Source of the DNA: Iodobacter fluviatilis
GTDB lineage: Bacteria > Pseudomonadota > Gammaproteobacteria > Burkholderiales > Chitinibacteraceae
Length of the DNA: 13,857 nucleotides
Reading direction: 5' to 3'
Assembly: GCF_900451195.1 (NCBI RefSeq)
Contig: NZ_UGHR01000009.1
Location: 1 to 13,857 of the forward strand
Of the stretch, positions 7,472 through 13,857 are shown one piece after another. The translations under genes were made by a program, and so were the position numbers. Position 1 is the first letter of the stretch. Each line of letters starts with the position of its first letter. Below the pieces are notes generated by a model that ran no database searches, was not told the DNA's origin, and saw nothing but the letters and a program-made list of their open reading frames with translations.

Positions 7472-8255
7472 ATGACGGTTATTGTCGTTTTCAATCAAAA
7501 AGGTGGCGTTGGTAAAACCACCGTCAGCGCCAACCTAGCCGCCGCCATCGCCAAAAATGGCGTAGAGCCGCTGGTGATTGATTTAGACCCACAAGCTCAC
7601 CTCACCTCGCTCTACGGCATAAAACCTAAAAGCAGCCAAAGCATTTATCGCTTCTTTCAGGGCGCAAGCACACTATCTGATTTAATTATTACAAGAGATG
7701 ACGGCATTAACTTTGTGCCCTCTCATTTAGAGCTGGGAAAAGTAGACGCGCAGCTTACCCGCCACAAAGATCATGTATGGCGGCTGAAGCTGGCACTGAC
7801 AGCAGAAATGCTTTCGGGCTATGGCCTGCCCATCATTATTGACTGCACCCCCACGCTGGCGTGCTGTCTTTTTCTGCCATGTTTGCTGCCGACATCATTC
7901 TTGCCCCCGTTGCCGCCGAATACCTGGCCCTGAACGGCGCAGTACAGCTAGCACAAACCACTAAAAGGACTTGAAAAGTTTCAGGCCAGAAAGCCAAGGC
8001 GCTTTCTGATCAACCGCTACACGCCTGGGCAAATCACATCAGAAACCGTAGCAGGCCAGCTAATCAAACACTTCCCTGGAGAAGTGCTTAAAACCCGAAT
8101 CAGAGAGCAAGAAGCGCTCTCTGCGGCAGTGGGCAGCGGCGCAAACATCTTCGACTTTGCCCCCCTCAGGTGCAGCAGCAGATTTTACTTTTTTGCTGGA
8201 CGAGCTCATCGAATCCAGCCTGATTTCGCTGTCACTGGATTTACCGTTTGAGTGA
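7472..8255 (+). CDS. ParA-family ATPase (orphan), frameshifted as sequenced
   Basis: A deviant-Walker P-loop ATPase of the ParA/MinD type, which binds ATP as a sandwich dimer and positions DNA or protein cargo on the nucleoid. The start ATG 7472 gives MTVIVVFNQKGGVGKTT, with the deviant Walker A at residues 10-17 (signature Lys10). VIDLDPQ (35-41) is switch I and IIIDCTP (121-127) the Walker B/switch II. The frame breaks after residue 129. Adding one G near 7861, removing one A in 7963-7966 and one C in 8160-8165 restores a continuous C terminus (LSFSAMFAADIILAPVAAEY, then FLINRYTPGQITSETVAGQL) ending at TGA 8253-8255. That gives about 260 residues, normal for the family. All three changes sit in short base runs, suggesting sequence errors. 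No parB, parS array or partner is adjacent, so it is not the chromosomal soj/spo0J pair. Its cargo is unknown. Confidence 0.85.
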
Positions 8256-8320
8256 GGCTTTTTTAATAAGGGCAGAAAGACTAGAAAGATCTGCATAAAC
8301 AGTGCGTACGGAGTTTAAAG

Positions 8321-8410
8321 GCAGAACACGGAGAAAGCCTGAGAGAAATACAGATCAATAACTTTCATACCTTAGATTTTTCAGCTTTTTTCTCTGCATA
8401 CTTTGTGCTC
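8321..8410. repeat. Imperfect inverted repeat between parA and the glycosylase
   Basis: A GAGAAAGCCTGAGAGAAA-type arm (8331-8348) is matched imperfectly by the reverse complement of the right arm (about 8377-8410), which reads GAGCAC...GCAGAGAAAAAAGCTGAAAAA. The sequence recalls the dispersed ACACGGAGAA-type palindromic repeats seen between convergent genes in many proteobacteria. It lies between the convergent parA and DNA glycosylase genes, where it could serve as a shared weak terminator. It has no coding potential. Confidence 0.4.
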
Positions 8411-8432
8411 TTACCGCGCTCTGCATCTAAAG

Positions 8433-8443
8433 CCCCCCCCCCC
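8433..8443. repeat. Run of 11 cytosines
   Basis: A C11 homopolymer whose last base is the first base of the glycosylase stop codon on the other strand. Such a run is prone to polymerase slippage and to miscounting by sequencers, so its true length is uncertain. Confidence 0.6.
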
Positions 8444-9075
8444 TAATACTCCACTGGCACCGGATCTAAGCTGCGCCACAGATACCATGTGGCGACGGTG
8501 CGCCAGGGCTGCCATTTTTGCGCCAAGTCACAGATAATACCTCGCGGCAGTCTTTCATTGTTGTGGTAAAGCAGCGCAATCGCCTTAAGCAGGCCGATAT
8601 CGTCCAGCGGCAGCACATTGGGACGGAGCAGGTAAAAGATAAGAAACATCTCTGCGGTCCAGCGGCCTATGCCGCGAATATCGACCAACCTGCCAATGAC
8701 CGCCTCATCATCCAGATCATGCCAAAGTGCCACATCCAGCAGGCCAGCCTGCTGGTGCCTTGCTAAATCATAAAGATATTCCACTTTGCGGGCGGATAAG
8801 CCACAGGCGCGCAATTCCTCCACACTACTTTCCAGCACGCGCGTAGCTTCAATTTTTTGTAAATGAGCCGCAAAACGCGACCAGACCGAATCCGCCGCTT
8901 TTACGGAGATTTGCTGGCCGACAATGGCACGAGCTAGAGTGTGAAACACCTCGCCACGCCCTTCTAGGCTGATATCTGGATAGCGGGCAATTAAACCAGC
9001 CATCACGGAATCGGCGGCAGACAACTCAGCTGTGGCTTGGTCCCAATAGGCAGGCTTGCCATAAATTGTGCTCAT
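8443..9075 (-). CDS. alkA: DNA-3-methyladenine glycosylase II (AlkA-type HhH-GPD)
   Basis: Base-excision repair enzyme removing alkylated purines such as 3-methyladenine. I choose ATG 9075 (MSTIYGKPAYWDQ) because GGGGGAG lies a few bases upstream, giving 210 residues. A longer frame to 9177 would read back through the pmbA terminator. The sequence shows ARAIVGQQISVKAADSVWSRF (49-69), the helix-hairpin-helix VDIRGIGRWTAEMFL (131-145) and LPLDDIGLLKA (155-165), where Asp159 fits the catalytic Asp. It ends with WQPWRTVATWYLWR, the conserved C-terminal element of this group. It is the short form lacking the N-terminal domain of E. coli AlkA. No ada or other adaptive-response gene is adjacent. It is transcribed in the same direction as pmbA but separated by a terminator. 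Confidence 0.88.
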   Translation of the reverse strand: MSTIYGKPAYWDQATAELSAADSVMAGLIARYPDISLEGRGEVFHTLARAIVGQQISVKAADSVWSRFAAHLQKIEATRVLESSVEELRACGLSARKVEYLYDLARHQQAGLLDVALWHDLDDEAVIGRLVDIRGIGRWTAEMFLIFYLLRPNVLPLDDIGLLKAIALLYHNNERLPRGIICDLAQKWQPWRTVATWYLWRSLDPVPVEY

Positions 9076-9126
9076 TTGACTCCCCCTGTGCGGCGCCTTT
9101 ACCAAGCCATAGCTTATTTTGCAGGC

Positions 9127-9169
9127 AAAAAAATGGCGGAAGAAGGTCTTATGCTTACCCTCTTCCGCC
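9127..9169 (-). terminator. Rho-independent terminator of pmbA
   Basis: GGCGGAAGA (9135-9143) pairs with TCTTCCGCC (9161-9169), with further GGT/ACC pairing inside. On the minus strand it is followed by A and a run of seven T (A-run 9127-9133 on plus). It begins 13 bases after the pmbA stop and separates pmbA from the glycosylase gene. Confidence 0.88.
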
Positions 9170-9182
9170 TTCGACAAATCGC

Positions 9183-10514
9183 TTACTCGCCAGCAACCGT
9201 CATCTTACTCACTAAAATCGAGCCCACCTTGCGGCTGGACCATGGCTGACTATCATCACCAATACCCACAATATTTTTAAAGATGTCACGTAAATTACCA
9301 GCAATGGTGATTTCTTCTACCGCGTATTGAATCACGCCGTTTTCCACCCAAAAGCCTGCAGCACCACGGGAATAATCACCCGTCACCATATTAGTACCGT
9401 GGCCAAGCAATTCAGTCACAAACAAGCCTGTGCCCAACTCTGCCAATAGCTGAGCAAAGGTATGCGTGGGCGCAACGATCAGATTGTGCGCGCCGCCTGC
9501 ATTACCGGTGGTGCGCATGCCTAATTTGCGTGCGGAATAGCTAGATAAAAAGTAGCCATTTAGCACGCCCTGGCTGACCACATCACGCGCCACGGTGGCC
9601 ACGCCTTCTGCATCAAATGCACCGCTGCTCATGCCTTTTTTAAGGAAGGGATCTTCTTTAATGCTGACACAAGGCGCAAAAACAGTCTGCCCTAGGCTGT
9701 CAGGCAAAAAGCTGGATTTGCGATAAAGGCTACTGCCGCTGACAGCTTGCACAAAAGTGCCGATCAAGCCGGAAGCCACCGGTGCTTCAAACAACACCGG
9801 ATATTCGCCCGTTTTTACGCGACGGGCACCAAGGCGGCGCAAAGAACGCTCGCCTGCACGCTTTCCCACAGCAACCGCCGAATCCAGGTCTTCAGGAGAT
9901 CTGGCCGAGCTGTACCAGTAATCGCGCTGCATCCCCGATTCATCTTCGGCAATCACCGCAGCTGAAAGACTATAGCGTGAGCTGCGCTCTGCACCCATAA
10001 AGCCTAAGGAATTGGCATATACAAAACGGCTCGCCCCGGTAGAAACCGATGCTCCTTCCGAATTACTGATGCGCGCATCCACACTACGAGCCGCGTTTTC
10101 ACACTCTGTTGCCAGTGCAATTGCGCCTTCTACCGATAAATCCCATGGATGGTATAAATCGAAATCCGGAAAAGACGTTGCCAACCGGTCTGCATCCGGC
10201 AAGCCTGCAAAAGAATCTGCTGCTGTAAAGCGGGCAATGGCCAGCGCTGCCCTGACGGTTTCTTTAATCGCATCAGGCGAAAAATCACTGCTGCTGGCAT
10301 GGCCTTTTTGCTGGCCCAGATAAACGGTAACGCCTACCCCTTTATCGCGGTTGTATTCGATGGTTTCTACTTCACCCAGACGCACCGATACATTTTGCCC
10401 ATAGCCTTCAGACACATCCACATCGCAGGCTGTTGCGCCTTGATTTTTCGCCTGCTCGAGCACCATGGAGGCTAAATCACATAATTCTTGCTGATCAAAA
10501 CTAAATTCGGACAC
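9183..10514 (-). CDS. pmbA: Metalloprotease subunit PmbA (TldE)
   Basis: PmbA forms a heterodimeric cytoplasmic protease with TldD. In E. coli it is required for maturation of microcin B17 and degradation of the antitoxin CcdA. The 443-residue length and the family signatures match: SVRLGEVETIEYNRDKGVGVTVY near the N terminus, the central VLFEAPVASGLIG, LSSYSARKLGMRTTGNAGG, and the C-terminal ELLGHGTNMVTGDYSRGAAG followed by ENGVIQYAVEEITIAGNL. The start is GTG 10514 (VSEFSF): AGGA at 10523-10526 lies 8 bases upstream. It is divergent from darP with about 200 bases between, the same arrangement as in E. coli. The tldD partner is not in this window. The frame is intact. Confidence 0.95.
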   Translation of the reverse strand: MSEFSFDQQELCDLASMVLEQAKNQGATACDVDVSEGYGQNVSVRLGEVETIEYNRDKGVGVTVYLGQQKGHASSSDFSPDAIKETVRAALAIARFTAADSFAGLPDADRLATSFPDFDLYHPWDLSVEGAIALATECENAARSVDARISNSEGASVSTGASRFVYANSLGFMGAERSSRYSLSAAVIAEDESGMQRDYWYSSARSPEDLDSAVAVGKRAGERSLRRLGARRVKTGEYPVLFEAPVASGLIGTFVQAVSGSSLYRKSSFLPDSLGQTVFAPCVSIKEDPFLKKGMSSGAFDAEGVATVARDVVSQGVLNGYFLSSYSARKLGMRTTGNAGGAHNLIVAPTHTFAQLLAELGTGLFVTELLGHGTNMVTGDYSRGAAGFWVENGVIQYAVEEITIAGNLRDIFKNIVGIGDDSQPWSSRKVGSILVSKMTVAGE

Positions 10515-10712
10515 AGTTCATTTCCTGTTTAGCGGTTCGTTGTTATAAAGCACACCGGCAACATAAGTGGCGGCGAAATAAATAATTCTGAAGGGGCAAG
10601 GCCCCTCTGTATAAGCAAATCTTTGGCCTCTGTTCTTTTTTCTATGCACTCTATGACAGAAAAAGAGGCAGTCTTTGGTATCATACCGGTTTTGCAAGCA
10701 AGTAGCCCTATC

Positions 10713-11273
10713 ATGGCAAGACCAAAACACGACCTTCCTGACGACGATATCGAGTACGTCAGCAAAACAGAAATGAAGTCAGAAATGACTGCCCTGCAAA
10801 AACTCGGCGAAAAACTGATCCCGCTGGATAAAAAGCAACTGGCCACGCTCAAGCTACCAGAACGGCTTTATGACGCCATTATTGCGGCGAAAAAAATCAC
10901 CGCAAATGGCGCGACGGCCAGACAAAAGCAATTTATCGGCAAGCTAATGCGTGATGTCGATCCAGAGCCAATTAACGAGCTACTGGCTAAATTAGCAGGC
11001 CTTTCTGACAAGCACAGCGCTTGGTTACATCGCTTAGAGCGTTTACGTGAAAGCATGCTGGCCGACCCTAAAGTCATTGAAAATTTCGTGACCGAGCATC
11101 CAACAGTAGAAATTCAACAGCTGCGCCAGCTCGTTCGCAATGCTTTAAAAGAGCGCGAGCAGCAAAAACCAGCCAAAGCGTTCCGCGAGTTATTTAAGCT
11201 CATCAAACAATATATTCCAGAGCCAGCACTACCCGGCCTTGAAGTATCCAATACAGAAGAAGACGAAGAATAA
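10713..11273 (+). CDS. darP: Ribosome assembly protein DarP (YjgA, DUF615)
   Basis: DarP binds late 50S subunit precursors and promotes maturation of the peptidyl-transferase region of 23S rRNA. From ATG 10713 (MARPKHDLPDDD) the protein has 186 residues, close to the 183 of E. coli. It has the usual acidic N terminus, YVSKTEMKSEM, ARQKQFIGKLMRD, the central Leu-rich helix WLHRLERLRESML and the basic QLRQLVRNALKEREQQKPAKAFRELF, ending in an acidic tail. A longer frame reaches 10623 but the extra 30 residues do not look like the family. Divergent from pmbA. The stop is directly followed by the ATG of the HAD gene, so the two are probably co-transcribed and translationally coupled. Confidence 0.92.
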   Translation: MARPKHDLPDDDIEYVSKTEMKSEMTALQKLGEKLIPLDKKQLATLKLPERLYDAIIAAKKITANGATARQKQFIGKLMRDVDPEPINELLAKLAGLSDKHSAWLHRLERLRESMLADPKVIENFVTEHPTVEIQQLRQLVRNALKEREQQKPAKAFRELFKLIKQYIPEPALPGLEVSNTEEDEE

Positions 11274-11927
11274 ATGACTTGGCAAATCGAATGCACCGCA
11301 CTGCTGTTCGATATGGACGGCACCTTAGTTGATTCAACCCCTTGTATTGAAGGGCTGTGGCGACGATGGGCTGTTCGCCAACATTTAGACCCCGATTTGG
11401 TCATGCAGCATGTGCACGGACGACGTGGCATAGAGACGATTGCCCTTGTCGCTCCGCATCTTGATGCAGCGGCCGAAGTGGTCGAATTACTTAAAGAAGA
11501 AGCTCGCAGCTTAGATGGCACGGTGGCCATTGACGGTGCTGCGGATTTTCTGGCACAGCTTCGCCCAGATCAATGGGCCGTTGTGACCTCCGCCCCGCGC
11601 GAAATCGCCTTAGCGAAATTAACTTATGCGGGCCTACCTGCGCCAGCAAGGCTGATTTCAGCAGACGATGTCACGCATGGCAAACCGCACCCCGAAGCTT
11701 TTTTAAAAGGCGCAGCACTGTTTGGTTTAGATCCTCAGCAGTGCGTGGCTTTTGAAGATGCACTCAGCGGCGTGCAATCGGCGCAAGCGGCGGGCATTCC
11801 GGTGATTGCGCTCACTTCATCGCACTCCGCCCAAGAACTCAGTCATGCAGAGCACATCATCGCCAACTACCACTCGCTCACTCTCAAAGTGGGTGATCGC
11901 ATTGTTATATCAGGACTTAGCCAGTGA
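11274..11927 (+). CDS. HAD-superfamily sugar-phosphate phosphatase (YfbT/HxpA-like)
   Basis: A Mg-dependent haloacid dehalogenase-type phosphatase of 217 residues with a small helical cap. All four HAD motifs are visible: DMDGTLVD with nucleophile Asp13 and Asp15, VVTSAP (103-108), the Lys of HGKPHPEAF (Lys137), and FEDALSGVQSA with Glu161 and Asp162. The HGKPHPE and FEDSxxG-type wording resembles sugar and glycerol phosphate phosphatases such as E. coli YfbT/HxpA and yeast Gpp/Dog enzymes. A sugar phosphate substrate is likely, but the exact one cannot be read from sequence. ATG follows the darP stop with no gap. Its TGA overlaps the GTG of mogA by the tetranucleotide GTGA, so the three genes form an operon. 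Confidence 0.9.
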   Translation: MTWQIECTALLFDMDGTLVDSTPCIEGLWRRWAVRQHLDPDLVMQHVHGRRGIETIALVAPHLDAAAEVVELLKEEARSLDGTVAIDGAADFLAQLRPDQWAVVTSAPREIALAKLTYAGLPAPARLISADDVTHGKPHPEAFLKGAALFGLDPQQCVAFEDALSGVQSAQAAGIPVIALTSSHSAQELSHAEHIIANYHSLTLKVGDRIVISGLSQ

Positions 11928-12509
11928 TAAATACGGTAAAAATCGGACTTGTTTCTATTTCTGACCGTGCTTCAAGCGGCGTTTATCAGGATCTCGGCAT
12001 TCCCGCCTTAGCAGAATGGCTGGATCAGGCGCTGAGCAGCCCGCATCACACCATCAGCCGCCTGATTGCCGATGAGCAAGCGCTGATCGAAGCCACACTG
12101 AAAGATTTGGTCGATACCGAGGGCTGTCACCTAATTTTAACCACGGGCGGCACCGGCCCCGCGCTACGTGATGTAACGCCTGACGCTACGCTGGCGATTG
12201 CAGATCGCATCATGCCAGGCTTTGGCGAACAAATGCGCCAAATCAGCCTGCATTATGTGCCCACGGCTATTCTTAGCCGTCAGGTGGGCGTGATTCGTAA
12301 ACAGTGCCTGATTTTAAATCTGCCAGGCCAGCCTAAATCGATCAAAGAAACGCTGGAAGGCGTGAAAGACGAAAACGGCAAAGTTTTGGTCAACGGCATT
12401 TTTTGCCGCAGTGCCCTACTGCATTCAGCTGTTAGACGGCCCCTATATCGAAACCCATGCAGCCATCGTTGCCAGTTTCAGACCCAAATCCGCCATTAAA
12501 GCCCAATAA
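11924..12509 (+). CDS. mogA: Molybdopterin adenylyltransferase MogA, frameshifted near the C terminus as sequenced
   Basis: MogA adenylates molybdopterin before molybdate insertion in molybdenum-cofactor synthesis. GTG 11924 overlaps the upstream stop. Motifs are IGLVSISDRASSGVYQDLG, LILTTGGTGPALRDVTPD (70-87, MPT-binding loop) and LNLPGQPKSIKETL (131-144). As sequenced, a T6 run at 12399-12404 throws the frame out after NGIF, giving an unrelated tail to 12499. Reducing it to T5 restores AAVPYCIQLLDGPYIETHAA and a stop at 12507-12509, for 194 residues against 195 in E. coli. The shift is best read as a sequencing error in a base run. If real, the last 35 or so residues would be replaced. Other Mo-cofactor genes are not in this window. 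Confidence 0.92.
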
Positions 12510-12574
12510 ACAGTGGTTTGAAATACGCAGCCGAGCGCCATAAACAGCGCCCTGAGCACCTGCACGATAACAAC

Positions 12575-12580
12575 AAGGAA
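12575..12580 (+). promoter_or_regulatory. Ribosome binding site of the carboxylesterase
   Basis: AAGGAA followed by a 6-base spacer and ATG 12587. It fixes the start at MSNAELLPCVEIET rather than at the TTG 12621 that opens the longest downstream frame. Confidence 0.7.
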
Positions 12581-12586
12581 CAAATC

Positions 12587-13258
12587 ATGAGCAATGCAGA
12601 ATTACTACCCTGCGTAGAAATTGAAACCGCGCGATCAGCCCACCGCCAGCGTTATTTGGCTGCATGGTCTTGGCGCGGATGGCAATGATTTTGCGGGCAT
12701 TGTGCCTGATTTTCAGCTACCGGCAGATTTAGCCGTACGTTTTGTGTTTCCGCACGCGCCCTATATGCCGATCAGCTGCAATAACGGCTACGTCATGCGG
12801 GCTTGGTACGATATTCTGCATTTCGATCAAATCAGCCGTCAGGCCGATGTGGCCGGCGTCAATGTGTCGGTAGAAATGATCCGCGCCCTGATTGCGCGTG
12901 AAAATCAGCGCGGTGTGCCGAGTGATCGCATTATTCTGGCGGGGTTTTCACAAGGCGGCGCGATTGCCTATACGGCGGGCACGCTGCACCCGAAAAACTG
13001 GCCGGGATTGTGGCGCTATCCACATACCTGCCTGCGCCTGAGTTAATCCAAGCCGGGCTCAGCAACCAGAACACCCCCATCTTTGCCGCACACGGCAGTG
13101 CCGACCCTGTTGTAGGCCTTGCTCTTGGCGTGGCCGCAAAAGACACGCTCAGCGGGCTGGGCTTTAGCATCAGCTGGCAAACATGGCCGATGCAGCATTC
13201 AGTGTGCATGCCGGAAATCCAGGCGATCGGGCAGTTTATTCGTCAGCGCTTAGCCTGA
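12587..13258 (+). CDS. Alpha/beta-hydrolase carboxylesterase (phospholipase/carboxylesterase family), frameshifted twice as sequenced
   Basis: A small serine esterase of the phospholipase/carboxylesterase (acyl-protein thioesterase-like) family, cytoplasmic, acting on short-chain esters in vitro in characterised homologues. Motifs run in order: ELLPCVEIET, WLHGLGADGNDFAGIVPDF (oxyanion region), VRFVFPHAPYMPI, MRAWYDI, GFSQGGAIA with the nucleophile Ser, AHGSADPVV with the Asp and MQHSVC with the His. The first frame change is one extra base (or two missing) between about 12621 and 12640, joining IET to PTASVIW. The second is one missing C in the run 12989-12991, restoring LHPEKLAGI and then ALSTYLP. 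Corrected length is about 223 residues, normal for the family. It follows mogA by 77 bases and may share its transcript. A hairpin follows its stop. Confidence 0.88.
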
Positions 13259-13267
13259 TCCATATGT

Positions 13268-13296
13268 GCAGAAAACAGTTTTAAATTGTTTTCTGC
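13268..13296 (+). terminator. Probable intrinsic terminator after the esterase gene
   Basis: GCAGAAAACA (13268-13277) and TGTTTTCTGC (13287-13296) form a perfect 10-bp stem with a 9-base loop, starting 9 bases after the stop. The following T-tract is weak (TGCTTTAT), and the stem is AT-rich, so efficiency is uncertain. Confidence 0.65.
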
Positions 13297-13367
13297 TGCT
13301 TTATCCTCCACAAATCTCAAAACCATCGCAGCAAATATTACTTTTAGCCGAAAAGTGATTATTTCAT

Positions 13368-13396
13368 TTGGCATATGTCTTGGCCTGAGGCATTAT
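13368..13396 (+). promoter_or_regulatory. Candidate sigma-70 promoter for mtnN
   Basis: TTGGCA (13368-13373, 5 of 6 to consensus) is separated by 17 bases from CATTAT (13391-13396, 4 of 6). The placement is about 43 bases upstream of ATG 13440 and downstream of the esterase hairpin, which suits an independent transcript. Confidence 0.4.
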
Positions 13397-13439
13397 CCGC
13401 CACCTTGCCGCGCGCGTTTTTTGTAAGTCAGAAAATAAA

Positions 13440-13857
13440 ATGAAGATTGGAATTATTGGTGCAATGGAGCCCGAAGTGGCCCATCTAATTGCTTCGCTTG
13501 AAAACAGCAGCAAAGAAACTGTAGCCGGGATCGATTTTTTACAGCGGCACTCTGGCAGATCATCAAGTGATCGTCACCCGCTCTGGCATTGGCAAAGTCG
13601 CTGCCAGCATCGCCACCACGCTATTAATCGCTAAATATCAGCCTGAAGCCATTATCAACACTGGCTCTGCGGGTGGCTTTGTGGATCATTTATCGATTGG
13701 CGACATCGTCATCTCATCCGAAGTACGTCACCACGATGTGGATGTCACGGCATTTGGCTATGAAATCGGCCAGATGGCTCAGCAGCCTGCCGCCTTTACG
13801 CCGGATGCAGATTTAGTTGCCGCAGCGCACCGTGCCGTAGCCAGCCTTGGCCAGGTA
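13440..13857 (+). CDS. mtnN: 5'-methylthioadenosine/S-adenosylhomocysteine nucleosidase, 3' end beyond window, frameshifted as sequenced
   Basis: MtnN (Pfs/MTAN) cleaves adenine from MTA, SAH and 5'-deoxyadenosine, serving methionine salvage, methylation recycling and autoinducer-2 production. ATG 13440 gives [20 protein letters not shown], where Glu12 is the expected catalytic residue. A T6 run at 13535-13540 then shifts the frame. Reducing it to T5 restores [21 protein letters not shown], followed by [20 protein letters not shown] and INTGSAGGF, then [22 protein letters not shown], all typical of the family. The catalytic Asp and C terminus lie outside the window. Because this gene is important for growth in most bacteria, the shift is more likely a sequencing error than real. 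Confidence 0.92.

Noticed and set aside
9076..9177. N-terminal extension of the DNA glycosylase by 34 residues
   Set aside because: It would translate through the pmbA terminator and lacks a ribosome binding site. ATG 9075 has a good GGGGGAG site.
10623..10712. N-terminal extension of DarP by 30 residues
   Set aside because: The extra residues do not resemble the family, and ATG 10713 gives the usual length and N terminus.
1..13857. CRISPR array, tRNA, rRNA, insertion-sequence transposase or prophage genes
   Set aside because: No regularly spaced repeats, cloverleaf-like sequences, transposase motifs or phage proteins were seen on either strand by reading. No search tool was available.

Overview
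The window looks like chromosomal DNA from a betaproteobacterium, probably of the order Neisseriales (Chitinibacter/Iodobacter-like). This rests on the feel of the proteins (long Pta, DarP-PmbA divergent pair, MogA, small carboxylesterase, MTA/SAH nucleosidase) and moderate GC content. It is an inference from recall, not a database result. No tRNA, rRNA, CRISPR array, transposase or phage gene was seen.

Layout. 1-340: a non-coding stretch with a palindrome and two G/C-tract hairpin arms in inverted orientation. 341-2830: a plus-strand mannose module, a GH125 exo-alpha-1,6-mannosidase (broken by several single-base shifts) followed by an AGE-family mannose epimerase/isomerase. 3010-3627: an AT-rich two-helix membrane protein I do not recognise. 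3769-4661 (minus): the first third of AMP nucleosidase joined directly to the C-terminal part of a secreted XAC2610-like protein, a chimera of two broken genes. 4981-7026 (minus): intact phosphate acetyltransferase with its terminator. 7105-7359 (minus): a short Cys-rich ORF. 7472-8255: an orphan ParA ATPase with three shifts. 8256-8442: an intergenic imperfect inverted repeat and a run of 11 C. 8443-9075 and 9183-10514 (minus): an AlkA-type DNA glycosylase and PmbA. 10713-13258 (plus): DarP, a HAD phosphatase, MogA and a carboxylesterase, tightly packed. 13440-end: the start of mtnN.

How genes work together. GH125 would release mannose from alpha-1,6-mannosides and the AGE enzyme would convert free mannose to fructose or glucose, so the pair forms a compact catabolic unit. 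darP and pmbA are divergent, an order also seen in E. coli. darP, the HAD gene and mogA abut or overlap and are probably one transcript.

Data quality dominates the interpretation. I count about 13 single-base gains or losses in GH125, the GH125/AGE junction, parA, mogA, the esterase and mtnN. Most lie in runs of identical bases, and removing each restores conserved family sequence at once. I read most of them as sequencing or assembly errors rather than real gene decay. Frameshifted genes are given below with their full reconstructed extent. I did not find a convincing undescribed system. The least explained items are the amn/XAC2610 chimera, the orphan membrane protein and the 5' G/C-tract element.
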